From NCBI RefSeq assembly GCF_025370935.1, contig NC_133478.1, positions 16,099,486-16,163,485 on the forward strand: a stretch of 64,000 bases of DNA, in the 5' to 3' direction. Source of the stretch: Choristoneura fumiferana (lineage: Eukaryota > Arthropoda > Insecta > Lepidoptera > Tortricidae). Position numbers and translations under genes: made by a program. Each line of letters begins with the position of its first letter. Positions within the stretch are counted from its first letter, which is position 1. Below the pieces are notes generated by a model that was given only the letters and a program-made list of their open reading frames with translations, made no database searches and was not told the origin of the DNA. Below, in pieces: positions 42,190 to 53,339 of the stretch.

Positions 42190-42610
42190 AGACATAAGCA
42201 TATCGAGTACCAAGAGGTTACCTTAGTTTACAGTCAATCTGATTCCTCGATATCACAGAATGTCATCCTGACATTTATGTAATCCAATGAATTGAGCAAT
42301 ACTAGGAGTTAATTGATCGATTAAGGAGTTAACATCCGGTGGTCAATATCAATTAACTGTAATTAATGCAATATGAATATGACATTAATTTTGTTTGGTA
42401 ACGGATGTATGCTCGAGTGTTTGTTTGATTAAGTTTTGAAAATGACTTCGTGGAGGGTACGAAACAGCTTAGCATTTCGTGTGATGTTTATGGTAGTTGG
42501 ACCCGTATATGTCCGTATATGTGTTATGTATTGTCTTATATAAAAGAAGAGAGGGCGTCTGATGCATGTTAACATCTTATATGTGCCGGACAGACGTAGC
42601 TCTGGATAAC
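42190..42610. other. Unassigned stretch
   Basis: AT-rich with TTAATTAAC-like words near 42310-42370; no gene or repeat recognised. Confidence 0.4.
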
Positions 42611-42801
42611 CTAACCAATTAAAAGTTGGAAAACTCCCGACGTTGTCACTTTAAAGTTCAAAATCTCAAAAACATGTCTAAGAATCATTGAAAGAAACCG
42701 TATTCAAATCGGTTCACCTGTTTAAGACTTACGGTGCCACAGACAGACACACATAGCGGTCAAACTTATAACGACCCTCTTTTTGCGTCGGGGGTTAAAA
42801 G
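42611..42801 (+). repeat. Repeat R1, copy 6, internally shortened
   Basis: AAAGTTGGAAAACTCCCGAC, ACGGTGCCACAGACAGACAC, TTTTTGCGTCGGGGGTTAAA; lacks part of the middle. Confidence 0.8.
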
Positions 42802-43356
42802 AAAGGTCAACATGTACTTTACTGGAATTAAACCGATAAATGTACAGTTGTACATTATATCGCTCTTTCCTCTGCAACGCGGATTTAATCTAACGCTTGT
42901 TAGTTTCTACTATATTCGTGTGTATTAATCTCAGTTTTAATTAAAATCCTGATTAGAAATTTTGCCAAAAGACTTCTAGGTTCCTCTGTAGACGACTCCA
43001 CGTTCATTTCTCTTTTTAATTCCCTCCGTCGACCGGTTTCATTTAAAGATTTCTTTTAGTAGAATTCCTTTTAATTATTCAAATGCAAGTGTCCGTTTTT
43101 GATCGCTGTTAATTTATTTTTGATCATAATAAAGAAACAATTTAGGTGAACCTTGTTGGATGTTGAATAAATGAAATATTAAAATGAATTCAGTGTTTCA
43201 TTCGTGGACTTAACCTCGACGTTAAATAGAACATAAACTTAACTTTTACCTTCTACGCCAGTGTTTTTTCAATCTGTAGGTCGCGAACCCCCGGGAGGTC
43301 GCGGATGTCACTTAAGGGGGTCGCAGTATATTTAAAATACTCTCCCAGTAATTGTT

Positions 43357-43670
43357 TCATCATCATCATCATCATCATCAGCCGTAGGACGTCCACTGTT
43401 GGACATAGGTCTCCTCCATGGACCTCCAGTCGCTTCGGTTGGCAGCGGCCTGCATCCATCGTGAACCCGCCGCTTTAACCACGGCATAATTAACCCCAAG
43501 CATAACTGTCTCCATAGCTCGCTGAGAAACTCTGAGCCTCTTCATAAGGCCTGTAGTGAAGTACCACGTCTCGGATCCATATGCCATCACTGGCAACACA
43601 CATTGGTTAAAGACTTTCGTCTTAAGGCACTGATGAATTTTTGACGAGAAGACATAATTAGTTATTGTGT
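43357..43670 (-). mobile_element. RTE-like LINE 3' end with internal deletion
   Basis: Minus frames read FNQCVLPVMAYGSETWYFTT, GLMKRLRVSQRAMETVMLG, then jump to KAAGSRWMQAAANRSDW and EETYVQQWTSYG, followed by (ATG)n. The segment normally between these blocks is missing. Confidence 0.88.
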
Positions 43671-44252
43671 ATGATTATTATTATTATTTTCTCAGCTTTT
43701 CTTTGGTTAGTAATACATTACTCGTACGTACATTTAAAGTACTGACTCACACATGGATATCAAACTTCGTAAAATTTTTCGAGAAACATGTTTTCAAGAA
43801 TTGATCAATTGTAAAATAGTCTAACAAACCAGATACTTTGTGTTCTGTCTGAGTTTCCGCTCAAGTTTATCATTATTACACCATACGAACGTCAGAAGTA
43901 GTCGCAGATGCGCAGCGTTCACTCTAGTCTTGACTTTTTTTATTTAACATAGTTCCGACCCAAGAATTCTAAGATTTGTGACATTGGAAGTTACATACAT
44001 AAATTTAAAGTTTTTTCATTGAAAAAATTGTACTCCACCAAGTACATTTGATTTGTACTGAAGTACACGGGGACTTATGACGCTAAAAGCGGCCACTCAG
44101 ACTTCGTACTGCGCTAACACATCGGTAAGTTTGTATATTGTGACAGCCGCTTAGGAAGGTAAAGAGGCTCTATGTAGTTAAAAAAGTCATTTTGCAATAT
44201 ATTTTTTTCGTAATAGTTTCACCTTACAAATAAGTCAATATAGTTATTTATG
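43671..44252. other. Unassigned stretch
   Basis: No gene or repeat recognised. Confidence 0.35.
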
Positions 44253-44365
44253 CAACTGTATCATAATAAGGGCCATTGAGACACGAGTGCGAGTTTATGA
44301 AATGAGGCGAAGCCGAATGTCATAATAGATACGCATGAGTGTCTCAATGGCCGATTATGAATATT
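44253..44365. repeat. Inverted-end repeat (GGGCCATTGAGACAC family), copy 2
   Basis: GGGCCATTGAGACACGAGTG...CATGAGTGTCTCAATGGCC; 19-bp ends are almost perfect. Inside, GAGGCGAAGCCGAATGTCAT matches 10738-10862. Confidence 0.8.
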
Positions 44366-44427
44366 TGCATACATTACTTTTTTCTACGAGCACAAACATA
44401 AACATATAATAAATAATGAATACTTAC

Positions 44428-44826
44428 TTATGATTGATTTATTGGAGTCTTTTTGTATTTTTTATTTCAACTCTAAATTTGTTACTTTTACGGGTATCCC
44501 GTGAAACCATATCGTAAATACAAACTGAGACATGGATGCACAGAAAAACCAGAAAATGAGACCAGCACTGGGAATCGAATCCAGGTCCTCAGCAATCCGT
44601 GCTGCGTGCTATAACCCCTTTACCACTGATGGACAGGAATCTAGACACGAATTTTTCCTATGCATACATATCTCAGGTTGCTTATTTCTACTATGCAACT
44701 TAAGCAGCAGCACTAGCGACATCTATGTTGCGTCGACAGACGCCACATTCTTTCGGAACTAACCGCTCACCCAGAAAAGAGATGTCGCTACCAAGCAATC
44801 AAATTATGATTGATTTTTGGAGTCTT
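44428..44826 (-). mobile_element. SINE2, long minus copy
   Basis: Tail TTTGTATTTTTTATTTCAAC, head GGGAATCGAATCCAGGTCCT (box B), then a 5' extension GCGACATCTATGTTGCGTCG. TTATGATTGATTT..TGGAGTCTT lies at both borders: either a long target duplication or a second tail. Confidence 0.8.
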
Positions 44827-44829
44827 CAA

Positions 44830-45018
44830 TCAATCATAGAGAGAGAAGAGATGGGTCGATAATAAACACAGCAGGAATAAGTTGGATGCATACAGCCAAA
44901 GATAGAGAAAGGTGGAAAATAATGGAAGAGGCTTTTACCCATAAGGGGGCCACATATCAAAAAAAAAATGTATATAATTTATATTTCTAAGAACTGTTAA
45001 GTGAAAAATAAAGCTGAA
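44830..45018 (+). mobile_element. LINE C-terminal remnant
   Basis: INTAGISWMHTAKDRERWKI then MEEAFTHKGATYQ, the end of an RT ORF, followed by AATAAAGCTGAAATAATAAT. Confidence 0.7.
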
Positions 45019-45019
45019 A

Positions 45020-45735
45020 TAATAATAATGTGTGTGCAATTGCTGACGAAGTTATCATGACGAACAACTACCGGAGGTATATCCTGAAGGACGGTACGGT
45101 CGACATTTGTCGGGAATGCCGCCGTCCTGGGGAGTCACTCAGGCATATTATCTCCGGTTGTTCTCATCATGCTAACGGTGAGTATTTGCACAGACATAAC
45201 TTAGCAGCCAGGGTTATCCACCAGCAACTTGCTCTTCGATACGGCCTTGTAGACTCTGAGTTGCCGTATTATAGGTATCTCCCTGCCCCAGTTCTCGAAA
45301 ATGGTCGTGCCACGCTCTGTTGGGATCGATCTGACATCACGGACAGGACTATTGTAGCCAATAAGCCTCATATCGTGCTAATAGATCGATCAAACCGCCA
45401 GGCAGTGCTCGTCGACATCACCATCCCACATGACGAGAACCTCGTGAAGGCCGAGAAGGACAAACTCAGCAAGTACCTTGACTTGGCTCACGAGGTGACT
45501 GCTATGTAGGATGTTGACTCGACGATCATTGTCCCGATAGTCGTTTCGGCAAACAGTCTAATAGCGAAGAGTGTCGATCAACATCTCAAGAGACTCTCGC
45601 TAGATGGCTGGATCAAGGGCCAGATATAGAAGGCGGTACTTCTGGACACAGCACGCATCGTCCGGAGGTTCCTCACTCTGCGGCCCAGACCACCGGTAGC
45701 TTGGGCCCTGCCCTGTTACCGGCGGCAAACTAGGT
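45020..45735 (+). mobile_element. Non-LTR element, C-terminal zinc-finger and nuclease-like region
   Basis: Open frame to 45509: YILKDGTVDICRECRRPGES, LRHIISGCSHHANGEYLHRH (CxxC...H...C type finger), WDRSDITDRTIVANKPHIVL, VDITIPHDENLVKAEKDKLS, KYLDLAHEVTAM. After frameshifts or stops come STIIVPIVVSAN and KAVLLDTARIVRRFLTL. The PHIVL...LVDITIP pattern recalls PD-(D/E)XK nucleases of retroelements; clade uncertain. This is the longest open frame in the window but is a relic. Confidence 0.75.
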
Positions 45736-45867
45736 TAGGTTTTTATAATTATTTTTATCTTATATGTACTTTTCTGTATTTTACTTTTTATAAATATTAT
45801 AAAAACTTATCTTAAGAATGAAAAAAAGAACATAATAATAATAATTTGCGATGCGAAAAAGAACATT

Positions 45868-45972
45868 GTGAAACGTTTTACAATAAAATGTCAAAGTTGT
45901 AATCACACAATTCACCTCATTGGATTACCGATAGCGGTATCGTTAGTAGCACATTGTAGTACGCAAGTAGAA
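45868..45972 (+). repeat. Two-copy repeat (GGATTACCGATAGCGGTATC), copy 2
   Basis: Matches 11366-11470: CATTGGATTACCGATAGCGG, AGCACATTGTAGTACGCAAG. The 93-codon frame starting here is not supported as a gene. Confidence 0.7.
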
Positions 45973-46989
45973 AAAAATACTGGACACGATAAACCTTTTT
46001 GTAGATTTTTTTTTATAAACTCTAAACACGATCGTAGGTTTATTTCAAAGACCGATCCGTCGCAGTCAGGTCACGTAGCAAGTGATCACGCAGCAAATCG
46101 TTCTTATTCGCATACGAGTACGTTCGTTTTTTTAGTAGAGAATAAATAAGTCGATTAAAATAATGTGAACACGTTGAACCGTAATAAAATTTACAAAGAA
46201 AATCAGTGGTACAGGTACGTATTTCGAATTGAAAATTGGATTGAAAATAGAAAATATTTATTTACCTCTGCTGAAGACTTATAAAAGGCTGGCTTTATAA
46301 AAGAAAAAAATAGGTAAAGGATTTTATATTTTCATAGAAAATAAAATAATCGAACACGCAGTTGAGGGAATTTCAACACATTGTCACTGAAAGAAGATCA
46401 AGAACAAAACTGCGATATGTTCGGCTTATTATTTTATTTTATTCTGTAGTAGGTACTTAATTTAGCTTACGAGATAGATATTTGAATATGGCCGGATTTA
46501 AATACGAGCTTTTTTTCAAACATGTACCTAACGTTCGAATAGTTTCTAAATTTAAAACATATTTTTAAAACAGACCTTCAAAACAACAACAATATTTACA
46601 CATTTAAATTTCTACGCGTTTTTTCCTCCAGTAATCCTTTGAAACTTTCGCTCTAAAACTCATCTCTTGATGAAAAGTCCCAATTCACTTTGAGAAAACG
46701 GTAATACTGGAACCGTGACGTACATGGGCATAGGCAGTATTTTTCCAGCCACATCACAGCAATCGTCAATAACGACTTATCATGCTCGTAAAGTTGGTAT
46801 ATACATATGCTGGATTTAGGCGACCAAGGTAATCAGGTGTCAACAGCCACAAACAGAAAAGTTACTATATATTTTTTTGAATAATTTTAATTTTATGTAA
46901 AACTAAAAATCATTCAAATCAATCAAAATATAAGACTAAATATTTTTAATTATTTAGCAAGGCATGAAGAATGAAAGGTACCTAGTAAG
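45973..46989. other. Unassigned AT-rich stretch
   Basis: 1 kb without recognised repeat or gene. Confidence 0.4.
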
Positions 46990-47212
46990 TGAACAATGAA
47001 ATTGTTTCCACTGTTCAATGCCTCAAAAACGGCTTAACCGATTTTGATGAAACATATCTTAAAAACATCGCTAAAAACTTGCTTTCAAAAAAAAACCGCA
47101 TTCAAATCGGTACACCCGTTTAAGAGCTACGGTGCCACAGACATACACACACACAAACACACAATATAGCGGTCAAATTCATAACACCCTTTTTTTGCGT
47201 CGGGGGTTAAAA
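46990..47212 (+). repeat. Repeat R1, copy 7
   Basis: TCAAAAACGGCTTAACCGAT, CACCCGTTTAAGAGCTACGG, TGCGTCGGGGGTTAAAAA. Confidence 0.82.
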
Positions 47213-47297
47213 ACTCGAGCATTAAGCCCATCTTCCCCTCGACATGTCTATCCACTCTCGCCGTACCGGCTCAGGTGGCTATTATGAACGCCTCGGA

Positions 47298-47911
47298 TAA
47301 AACTTTTTAACAAAAAAATTGAACCGCCGAAAAACTGAAAAGCAAAAAATAATACCTTTTTTGTTTGACCTTAATCTAGGTAGGTACCAGTTTGAAGTCG
47401 GTGCCTCAGCGCGAGCCAGGAGGAGTGGACCTATAGTCATCTACCTGATGGGCTTCTATCACTCCTCCTGGCTCGTGCTGAGGCACCGACTTCAAACTGG
47501 TACCTAGATTAAGGTCAAAAAAAAAGTATTATTATTTTTTGCTTTTCAGTTTTTTTCGGCGGTTCAATTTTTTTGTTAAAAAGTTTTTATTTTATACTTT
47601 TTTCCCACCCTTGGGGTGTTTTTTTCCCCTAAATGTACCTATATAATACCAACTTCAAGGTATACCCTATCTAATAAAAAAATAATTATGAAAATCAGAC
47701 TATAGGTACTCTGTAAAAAGTTATGCCTGGTCATACAGTACAATCAGCGACTGAACAATCAATCATCTCCTGTTTTTTCCAAATTTAAATGGGACCACTC
47801 TCGGGTTATACGCTTTCCAATGAAAAAAGAATCATCAAAATCGGACTACTCTGTACCTAATAAGTTATGCGTCGACTTGAGAACCTCCTCCGTTTTTTTC
47901 GTCGGTTAAAA
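47298..47911. mobile_element. P1 element with a ~130-bp-arm hairpin
   Basis: Hairpin arms 47298-47426 and 47461-47590 are about 95% complementary (GGTGCCTCAGCGCGAGCCAG against CTGGCTCGTGCTGAGGCACC; TTAACAAAAAAATTGAACCG against CGGTTCAATTTTTTTGTTAA), loop 34 bases. The rest up to CGTCGGTTAAAAA at 47911 is the element's other half, as in the diverged copy at 1842. Confidence 0.88.
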
Positions 47912-48075
47912 ATGGCTCGTTTTATGCTCTTGTTGTACCTACTGTACAGTCACAACGCTTCCTCCGAATTTACACTAACAAGCCTCTTTTACTATCTACC
48001 TATATAATTATAACAAATATTTAGTAAACATTCAATGTTCCAAAGAAATGTTACCAATATTTTTAAATTCAGAAC

Positions 48076-48197
48076 AGGCCCTATACTACGAAGTGCAAAA
48101 TTGAAACATCATATCTTGCCGTCCTGTTGACGCTATACGAGAGTGAGGGGGACGGTACGATACGAACTTAGATTTTCGAATTTCGAATAGCCCCCCT
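48076..48197. mobile_element. TIR MITE (ACTACGAAGTGCAAAATT family), copy 2
   Basis: AGGCCCTATACTACGAAGTG ... GATTTTCGAATTTCGAATAG CCC; same layout as 4177-4310. Confidence 0.75.
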
Positions 48198-48654
48198 GAA
48201 TCTAAGTAAGCCCATTCGAAGTTCAAACACTCAATTTCTGGAAATTTTCACAAGACATAAAGACAATTTAAATTTAAGAACAGAGTTTGAATTCCCATAC
48301 AAAATTGTGTAAAGTTTCAGAAATTTAACACAAAATTGTGTAAAGTTTCGGAAATTTTCCTTTATGAAAAACTCCGCAATTTTGGAAAGTTTCCTTCGGC
48401 ACATCATTGTGGAATGGCTGTTCCCGCAAGACTGGGCTCTTTCAAATTGCTAGGGTCAGCGTCGTCCTGTGACATGCAAATCTGTCGGATTACGGCCAGT
48501 TGTCACAAGACTCACTTTGCGCTTCTTGTAATTTGGGCGGGTGTCAAAGCGGAGTAACCTAAAGTAACTACGTTTGAGGCGATTGCCAAATGCGGTAAGA
48601 AACAGTGGATTATATTTTGAGTGAATGTTTGTCGAGTACTGCCTTTTCGCAACG

Positions 48655-48849
48655 TAACGTTGGCAACCTGTTTCATTTCGCAAACCCTAAAACTGTTAAT
48701 ATTTCAGGATTTATTTCAGGGCCATCGTGTTAGGCCCTTTAGGTTAGGTTAGGTTAGTTTTATAAAAATCCTGAAATATTTACAGTTTCAGAAATATTAA
48801 ACAGTTGGGAAATGAAAAGTTGCGAAATGAAACAGGTTGCCAAACGTTA
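48655..48849. mobile_element. Fold-back element with TTAGG repeats at its centre
   Basis: TAACGTTGGCAACCTGTTTC at the left and GAAACAGGTTGCCAAACGTT at the right pair, as do AATATTTCAGGAT/ATCCTGAAATATT. The centre holds (TTAGG)3 plus TTAG at 48739-48757, the insect telomere repeat unit. Confidence 0.82.
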
Positions 48850-48984
48850 TTCGCCGAAACATTAGTAAACCATGTTTGTTTATACCAAGTCTTCGAAATT
48901 GGTCGATTGCCAAAAAAAATATTGATAGAGTGATGCATAATTTAAATTGGATTGCACGTCAATGATATTGATTTTTAATGAACT

Positions 48985-49115
48985 AAAAGTTTGTGTGAAC
49001 ACGCATATTTTGCATGAACTAAGCTGTCATAATATAAGGTCGCGGGTGAGCAAAGAAATTATTTTAGTTCATTGATATGGACCTCCGCAAAGAAACGCCT
49101 GATTCAATAAATTAT
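48985..49115 (+). mobile_element. Element T1, 3' part
   Basis: AAGGTCGCGGGTGAGCAAAG, TTTAGTTCATTGATATGGAC, CAAAGAAACGCCTGATTCAA; an empty site for the MITE found at 36208. Confidence 0.8.
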
Positions 49116-49337
49116 TTTTTAATGATTTTTGTTTTAACTAAAGTTTTTGATTCATGAATAATTTTAGTCTTTATATGGTCATCCTGTGGAACTCTATTGG
49201 TTAGGTTGGGTTTGTTTTATAACAATTCAAAAAAATAATGGTTTCAGAGAAAAAAATAATTATGTCAACATCACACTGTGTCAAAATAATATTACATTAT
49301 GACTAACAAAGTATTTTCTACCAGTCGTTAATTGTGA

Positions 49338-49500
49338 AAGTATTCTCTCTGTTCGTCTATCTGTTACCTATCAAGTCTAACCAGCTGAATAAATCTTAAC
49401 GAAATTTGTTACAAAGATAGTTTGAAATCTTGGGAAAGGTAAAGGATAGCTTTTATACCGGAATTTTACAGGCGGAGCCGCGGGCAACAGGTAGTTTTGA
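49338..49500 (-). repeat. CTAGC-class repeat, inverted fragment
   Basis: CTGTTCGTCTATCTGTTACC ... GGCGGAGCCGCGGGCAACAG then TAG; inverted relative of 7153. Confidence 0.55.
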
Positions 49501-49744
49501 ATAAAAATCTATTTGTTACAACGCCGTTACAAAGTCTCAACAATTCCCAAAGAATTAAAACGTGAACCAACGTTTCTGTAACACCTCAGGCACTTTGCTA
49601 AGTTCACTTTCCTTACAAAGCTTCGTTAATAATTAATTCTTAGCTTAATTTACAAATTAGGTCAATACATCGGCTGTTACAACATCGTAAGCTCCCGTTT
49701 ATCGAAACTCCTCCCAGACACAAAATGAGAAAAGCTTTTATTTA

Positions 49745-50030
49745 TTTTCAACATCATTCCAGCCTGTATTTGTCCCACTGCGGGCGCAGAGGAGGCCTCC
49801 TCTCAGAACGAGGGGGCTTGGACAGTCGTTCCCATGCCGGCCCAGTGCGGATTGAAAATTTCACACACACAATTGAATTACTTCGCAGACTTGTGCAGGT
49901 CTCTTCACGATGTTTTTATTCACAATAAAGCCCGTGGTGAATTTCAAATGGATTTAAACCCAAGATCCTTTGCTTGAGAGGCCATAGCATAGCATAGCTA
50001 GGTCAAACAACTAGGCCACCACGGTTTTTT
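49745..50030 (-). mobile_element. SINE1, near full length, minus
   Basis: CCTGTATTTGTCCCACTGCG, CAGAACGAGGGGGCTTGG, head CAACTAGGCCACCACGG. It has a small TAGCA triplication at 49985. Confidence 0.82.
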
Positions 50031-50104
50031 TTATTTAGTTAGATTTGCCTATTAATTTCGTTCTGTTTTGTTCATTTTGTGAATTGTATGAAAAACGTCA
50101 TAAA

Positions 50105-50330
50105 CTCATCTAGTGGACGGCCTACCAACGCTACGTCTTCCGGTTCGGTCGCCACTCGAGGACTCTTCTCCCCCAACTATTATCCTGTTTCCTGAAGCAA
50201 TGTGGCCCGCCCATTGCTACTTCAACTTGCATGTTCCAGATTCTATCGCTCAAAGAAACTCCGAGCATAGGAATCGTCATAGCTCGTTGCGTGACTCTGA
50301 GCCTCTCCAAGAGGTCAACAGTTACTTTAA
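50105..50330 (-). mobile_element. RTE-like LINE coding/3' fragment
   Basis: TAGTGGACGGCCTACCAACG, CTTCCGGTTCGGTCGCCACT, TGTGGCCCGCCCATTGCTAC, TGACTCTGAGCCTCTCCAAG. Confidence 0.78.
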
Positions 50331-51104
50331 ATGATCATGTTAATGAAACTTAATTGGTCCCTTTTTTTGAGTAATACATTTAACACTGAGAACAAAATTA
50401 AAAACTTTCTCAACGTCAACATTTCCACCCGACCTATTAAACATTGGTAATAAATTTCCAACAATAAATTTCCTTATTCCCTTTGGCAACTTGAAGGGCC
50501 AATTACTAAACATTCTTGGCTCATATTTCAATTTGGAGTTAAAGTGAAACGAATAGAAAAGTGAAAAAATTAGGTAAACAATAATTGACCCCCGAGAGTC
50601 CGGAGTTGTAAATAATGCGTAAAATTAGAGCTACCTAATTACTGAGAATCGGGGTGTATCTTGAAGAACTAAAGTTTCTGAAAACTCTATCACATCTGAA
50701 ATGAAGTGATTAGATGTAACATTCATTTTGAAAAATTCAAAGAAAACAAAATATGTAAATGCAAGAAAACAAACAAATGGCTTACTCAAGTTTATGAAAC
50801 TTGGATTATCCTTCGTTTCGTTCGTTTGTATGTTTCTTAAAACCAAATCCATTTCTAATGATTGGAATGGTGTGTAACACTATAATAATCTATAGATTAT
50901 TAAGGGATAATAACAAGCAAGCAAGGGATTTTTTTATACAAGACTGGCTGTTTCCCACGACTGCAATTTTTCTAGATAAACACCTACTTAACTGTGTCTT
51001 TTTGAGTATTTCAAACTATTCGCTACTAAATTTCCTCAGAGTCGGTTAAGACGTCATTGCGTGATTTAATAACATACATCTTCACACTTCATTCATAGCA
51101 TTAC
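50331..51104. other. Unassigned AT-rich stretch
   Basis: Small frames on both strands (50340-50531, 50631-50852, 50801-51049) overlap one another and match no family. Confidence 0.4.
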
Positions 51105-51345
51105 CCGTAATCGTCATCAGCCAGAAGATGTGCACTGTTGAACAAAGGCCTCTTCCTAAGAATGCCACAATGAACGACAACTCTCCCCATTACGCATCCA
51201 CCTAGTGGGAGGTCTGTCAACGCTTTACCTTCCGGTTTACAGTCACTACTCAAAAAAACCTCCAACAGTTATCCTTTCTTCGTGCGATGTGGCCCGCCTA
51301 TTAGCAATTCGACTTGCTATCTTCGAGCGACGTCTATGACTTTAT
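51105..51345 (-). mobile_element. RTE-like LINE 3' end
   Basis: CATCAGCCAGAAGATGTGCA, CACTGTTGAACAAAGGCCTC, CACCTAGTGGGAGGTCTGTC. Confidence 0.78.
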
Positions 51346-52367
51346 TTTCGGCAAAATTCCCTTTTCCAGATAATATTTGCAGAATTTGTGTATTTATCAG
51401 CTGGTGCTTCTATCAAAAACCTAGTTTTGTTCCTAAACATACTTCATGCAGCTAACCTAACGCGCCAAAACTGGCATTAAATCACTCAGTATCGCGCGAG
51501 TTTGTATCCAGTGCCAACATTTGCTTTGGGTGGCTGAGCCAACGGAGTAGTAGGAAATTTACTTGTTATTTTGTACAGTTTTTTGTACCAACGTTGACAA
51601 ACGGGCTAATTTTTTTAATACTTTAGGTGCCTTTGTAAATGCTTAGGTATTTGTGTATTCTAATTTTGGTTATTGATGACCGCTACATAGTCGGCGGTGA
51701 ACTGGCTAAAAAAATTCGTTAATACAGCTGCTTATGTATTTGTTTACAAATTATTTAGGATGCTCCCGTTTAAGCATGACTCTCACAGTGGCAAGTGACA
51801 TTAATTTTGTTTAATTCATTCATGCCAGCTCTTCTGAATCGACATGAATCGACCTATACGCCTACTTCTTATTACACGTGCGCGCAGCACTCAACTGCTT
51901 GCTTGTGGTATATCGCATCTAGAAACTCTATGTCCACAATTTAAGCCCTACTAATTGCTTACGGCGCTACCTATTTACAATTTGTTATGCCGGCTCATTT
52001 CGCCCTTCTTATACTGCCATGGAAAATTGTTAATTTTTCCCCCATCCACTGCACGGATAATTTGGTAGGTGTAATTAATAAATGAGTCTCATTGTTTGAA
52101 ATAACGAGCCCGCCTTCTAGGCTTTTATGATAATTGAAGTGAAAATCAACGTTTGTTGGTTTACTTTAGGTGACTCTAGCAAATGTATTATTATTCATTC
52201 TAAGCATTATTATAACCTTGATATGCTTTATTTACTTTTAAACGGTTTTATTTACCTCATCCTGTTTGTTGTTGTTGTTTTTGTTTTGATCTAATTTCGT
52301 AATTTGTGTCTTACTGTTACGAGTAGATCAAAGGCCGTCAAGGTTAAATTCAAAGTATGTTTTTATA
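51346..52367. other. Unassigned intergenic stretch
   Basis: 1 kb with no recognised repeat or open frame of protein character. Confidence 0.4.
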
Positions 52368-52480
52368 AATGTAGGCTATAAAAGCACTTTATATATGAAT
52401 TTCAAGAAATCTACCACTGGCTCGGAACAATCTCTGTTAAGAAGAACCTTTTCCTAAACGAGGTTCTTATGTTTTTAAAC
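52368..52480 (-). mobile_element. CR1/Jockey-like LINE 3'-UTR fragment, minus
   Basis: GTAGGCTATAAAAGCACTTT, AATCTACCACTGGCTCGGAA, CTCTGTTAAGAAGAACCTT; inverted and diverged. Confidence 0.65.
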
Positions 52481-52920
52481 TGATATACAATGTTTACACA
52501 ACAATATTATTAACACAGTAGATTCGCTTTTTAAAGTAAGGAATCGCCAGTATGGACCACAAATATTTCAAAACATCTTTGTCTATGATTATAATCATTA
52601 GGTAATTTTACAATATACCTAAGATATTAATAATAATGTCTTCCCTGCCTGTGTTGAACCGCCTATTGTCCCTGTAGGTGTTTTTGTACACTTAGTAACT
52701 TTTTGGCGTTCAGTAACAAATTTTTGTATAGTATTGTCTTGATGATTATATATTTGAACTTTGTACCTGTTTGATGATTTCTACCCAAAACTAAATATTT
52801 TTTCGAAATTATGACTGGAGCGTATTTACTGAAATTCTTGACCCTTGCATCGGACTCAAACCATACCGTACTATGTTTTTATTACTAATTATTATGAATA
52901 AGGTATTCGATAACGTCCGT

Positions 52921-53277
52921 ATACCGGGTGTGGCCTGTGTAATATGAGCAAATAATTAAAACATAGATCATACTCGTCAAACGGAACAACATTAGTTTAG
53001 CGACCTTTAAAGATAACTAGTTTTTTTTTTTTATTTTATTACACTTTTAAGTTTATGCGAAGAAGCAATGTAACGCAAAATGCTTGTTGTTTGTAAGGTG
53101 ACATGTCAGTTGTGTTCTAGGATGGCGTACATTGATAGCAGTATTTAATTTCTATGAAAAAGGGAAAATCTATAGACTGCATTATTTTTAAAAGTCGCTG
53201 AACTAATGTTGTTCAGTTTGACGAGTACGATCTGTGTTTTAATTTTTTGCTCGTATTACAGGCCACACCCGGTATAA
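52921..53277. mobile_element. TIR MITE with ~82-bp ends and TA flanks
   Basis: TACCGGGTGTGGCCTGTGTA and its inverse TACAGGCCACACCCGGTA, pairing continuing to GTCAAACGGAACAACATTAG / CTAATGTTGTTCAGTTTGAC. TA on both sides. 357 bp, no ORF. Consistent with a Tc1/mariner-type non-autonomous element. Confidence 0.92.
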
Positions 53278-53339
53278 TGTTAGGCTAGCAAGTAACACCA
53301 TGTACAATAATTATCCTCCAATAATCACATCACATCATC

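Noticed and set aside
45868..46149. 93-codon open frame after the LINE relic
   Set aside because: It starts inside a two-copy repeat and continues into unrelated AT-rich DNA; no protein motif.
47319..47507. 62-codon open frame
   Set aside because: It spans both arms of the large hairpin, so it reads an inverted repeat.
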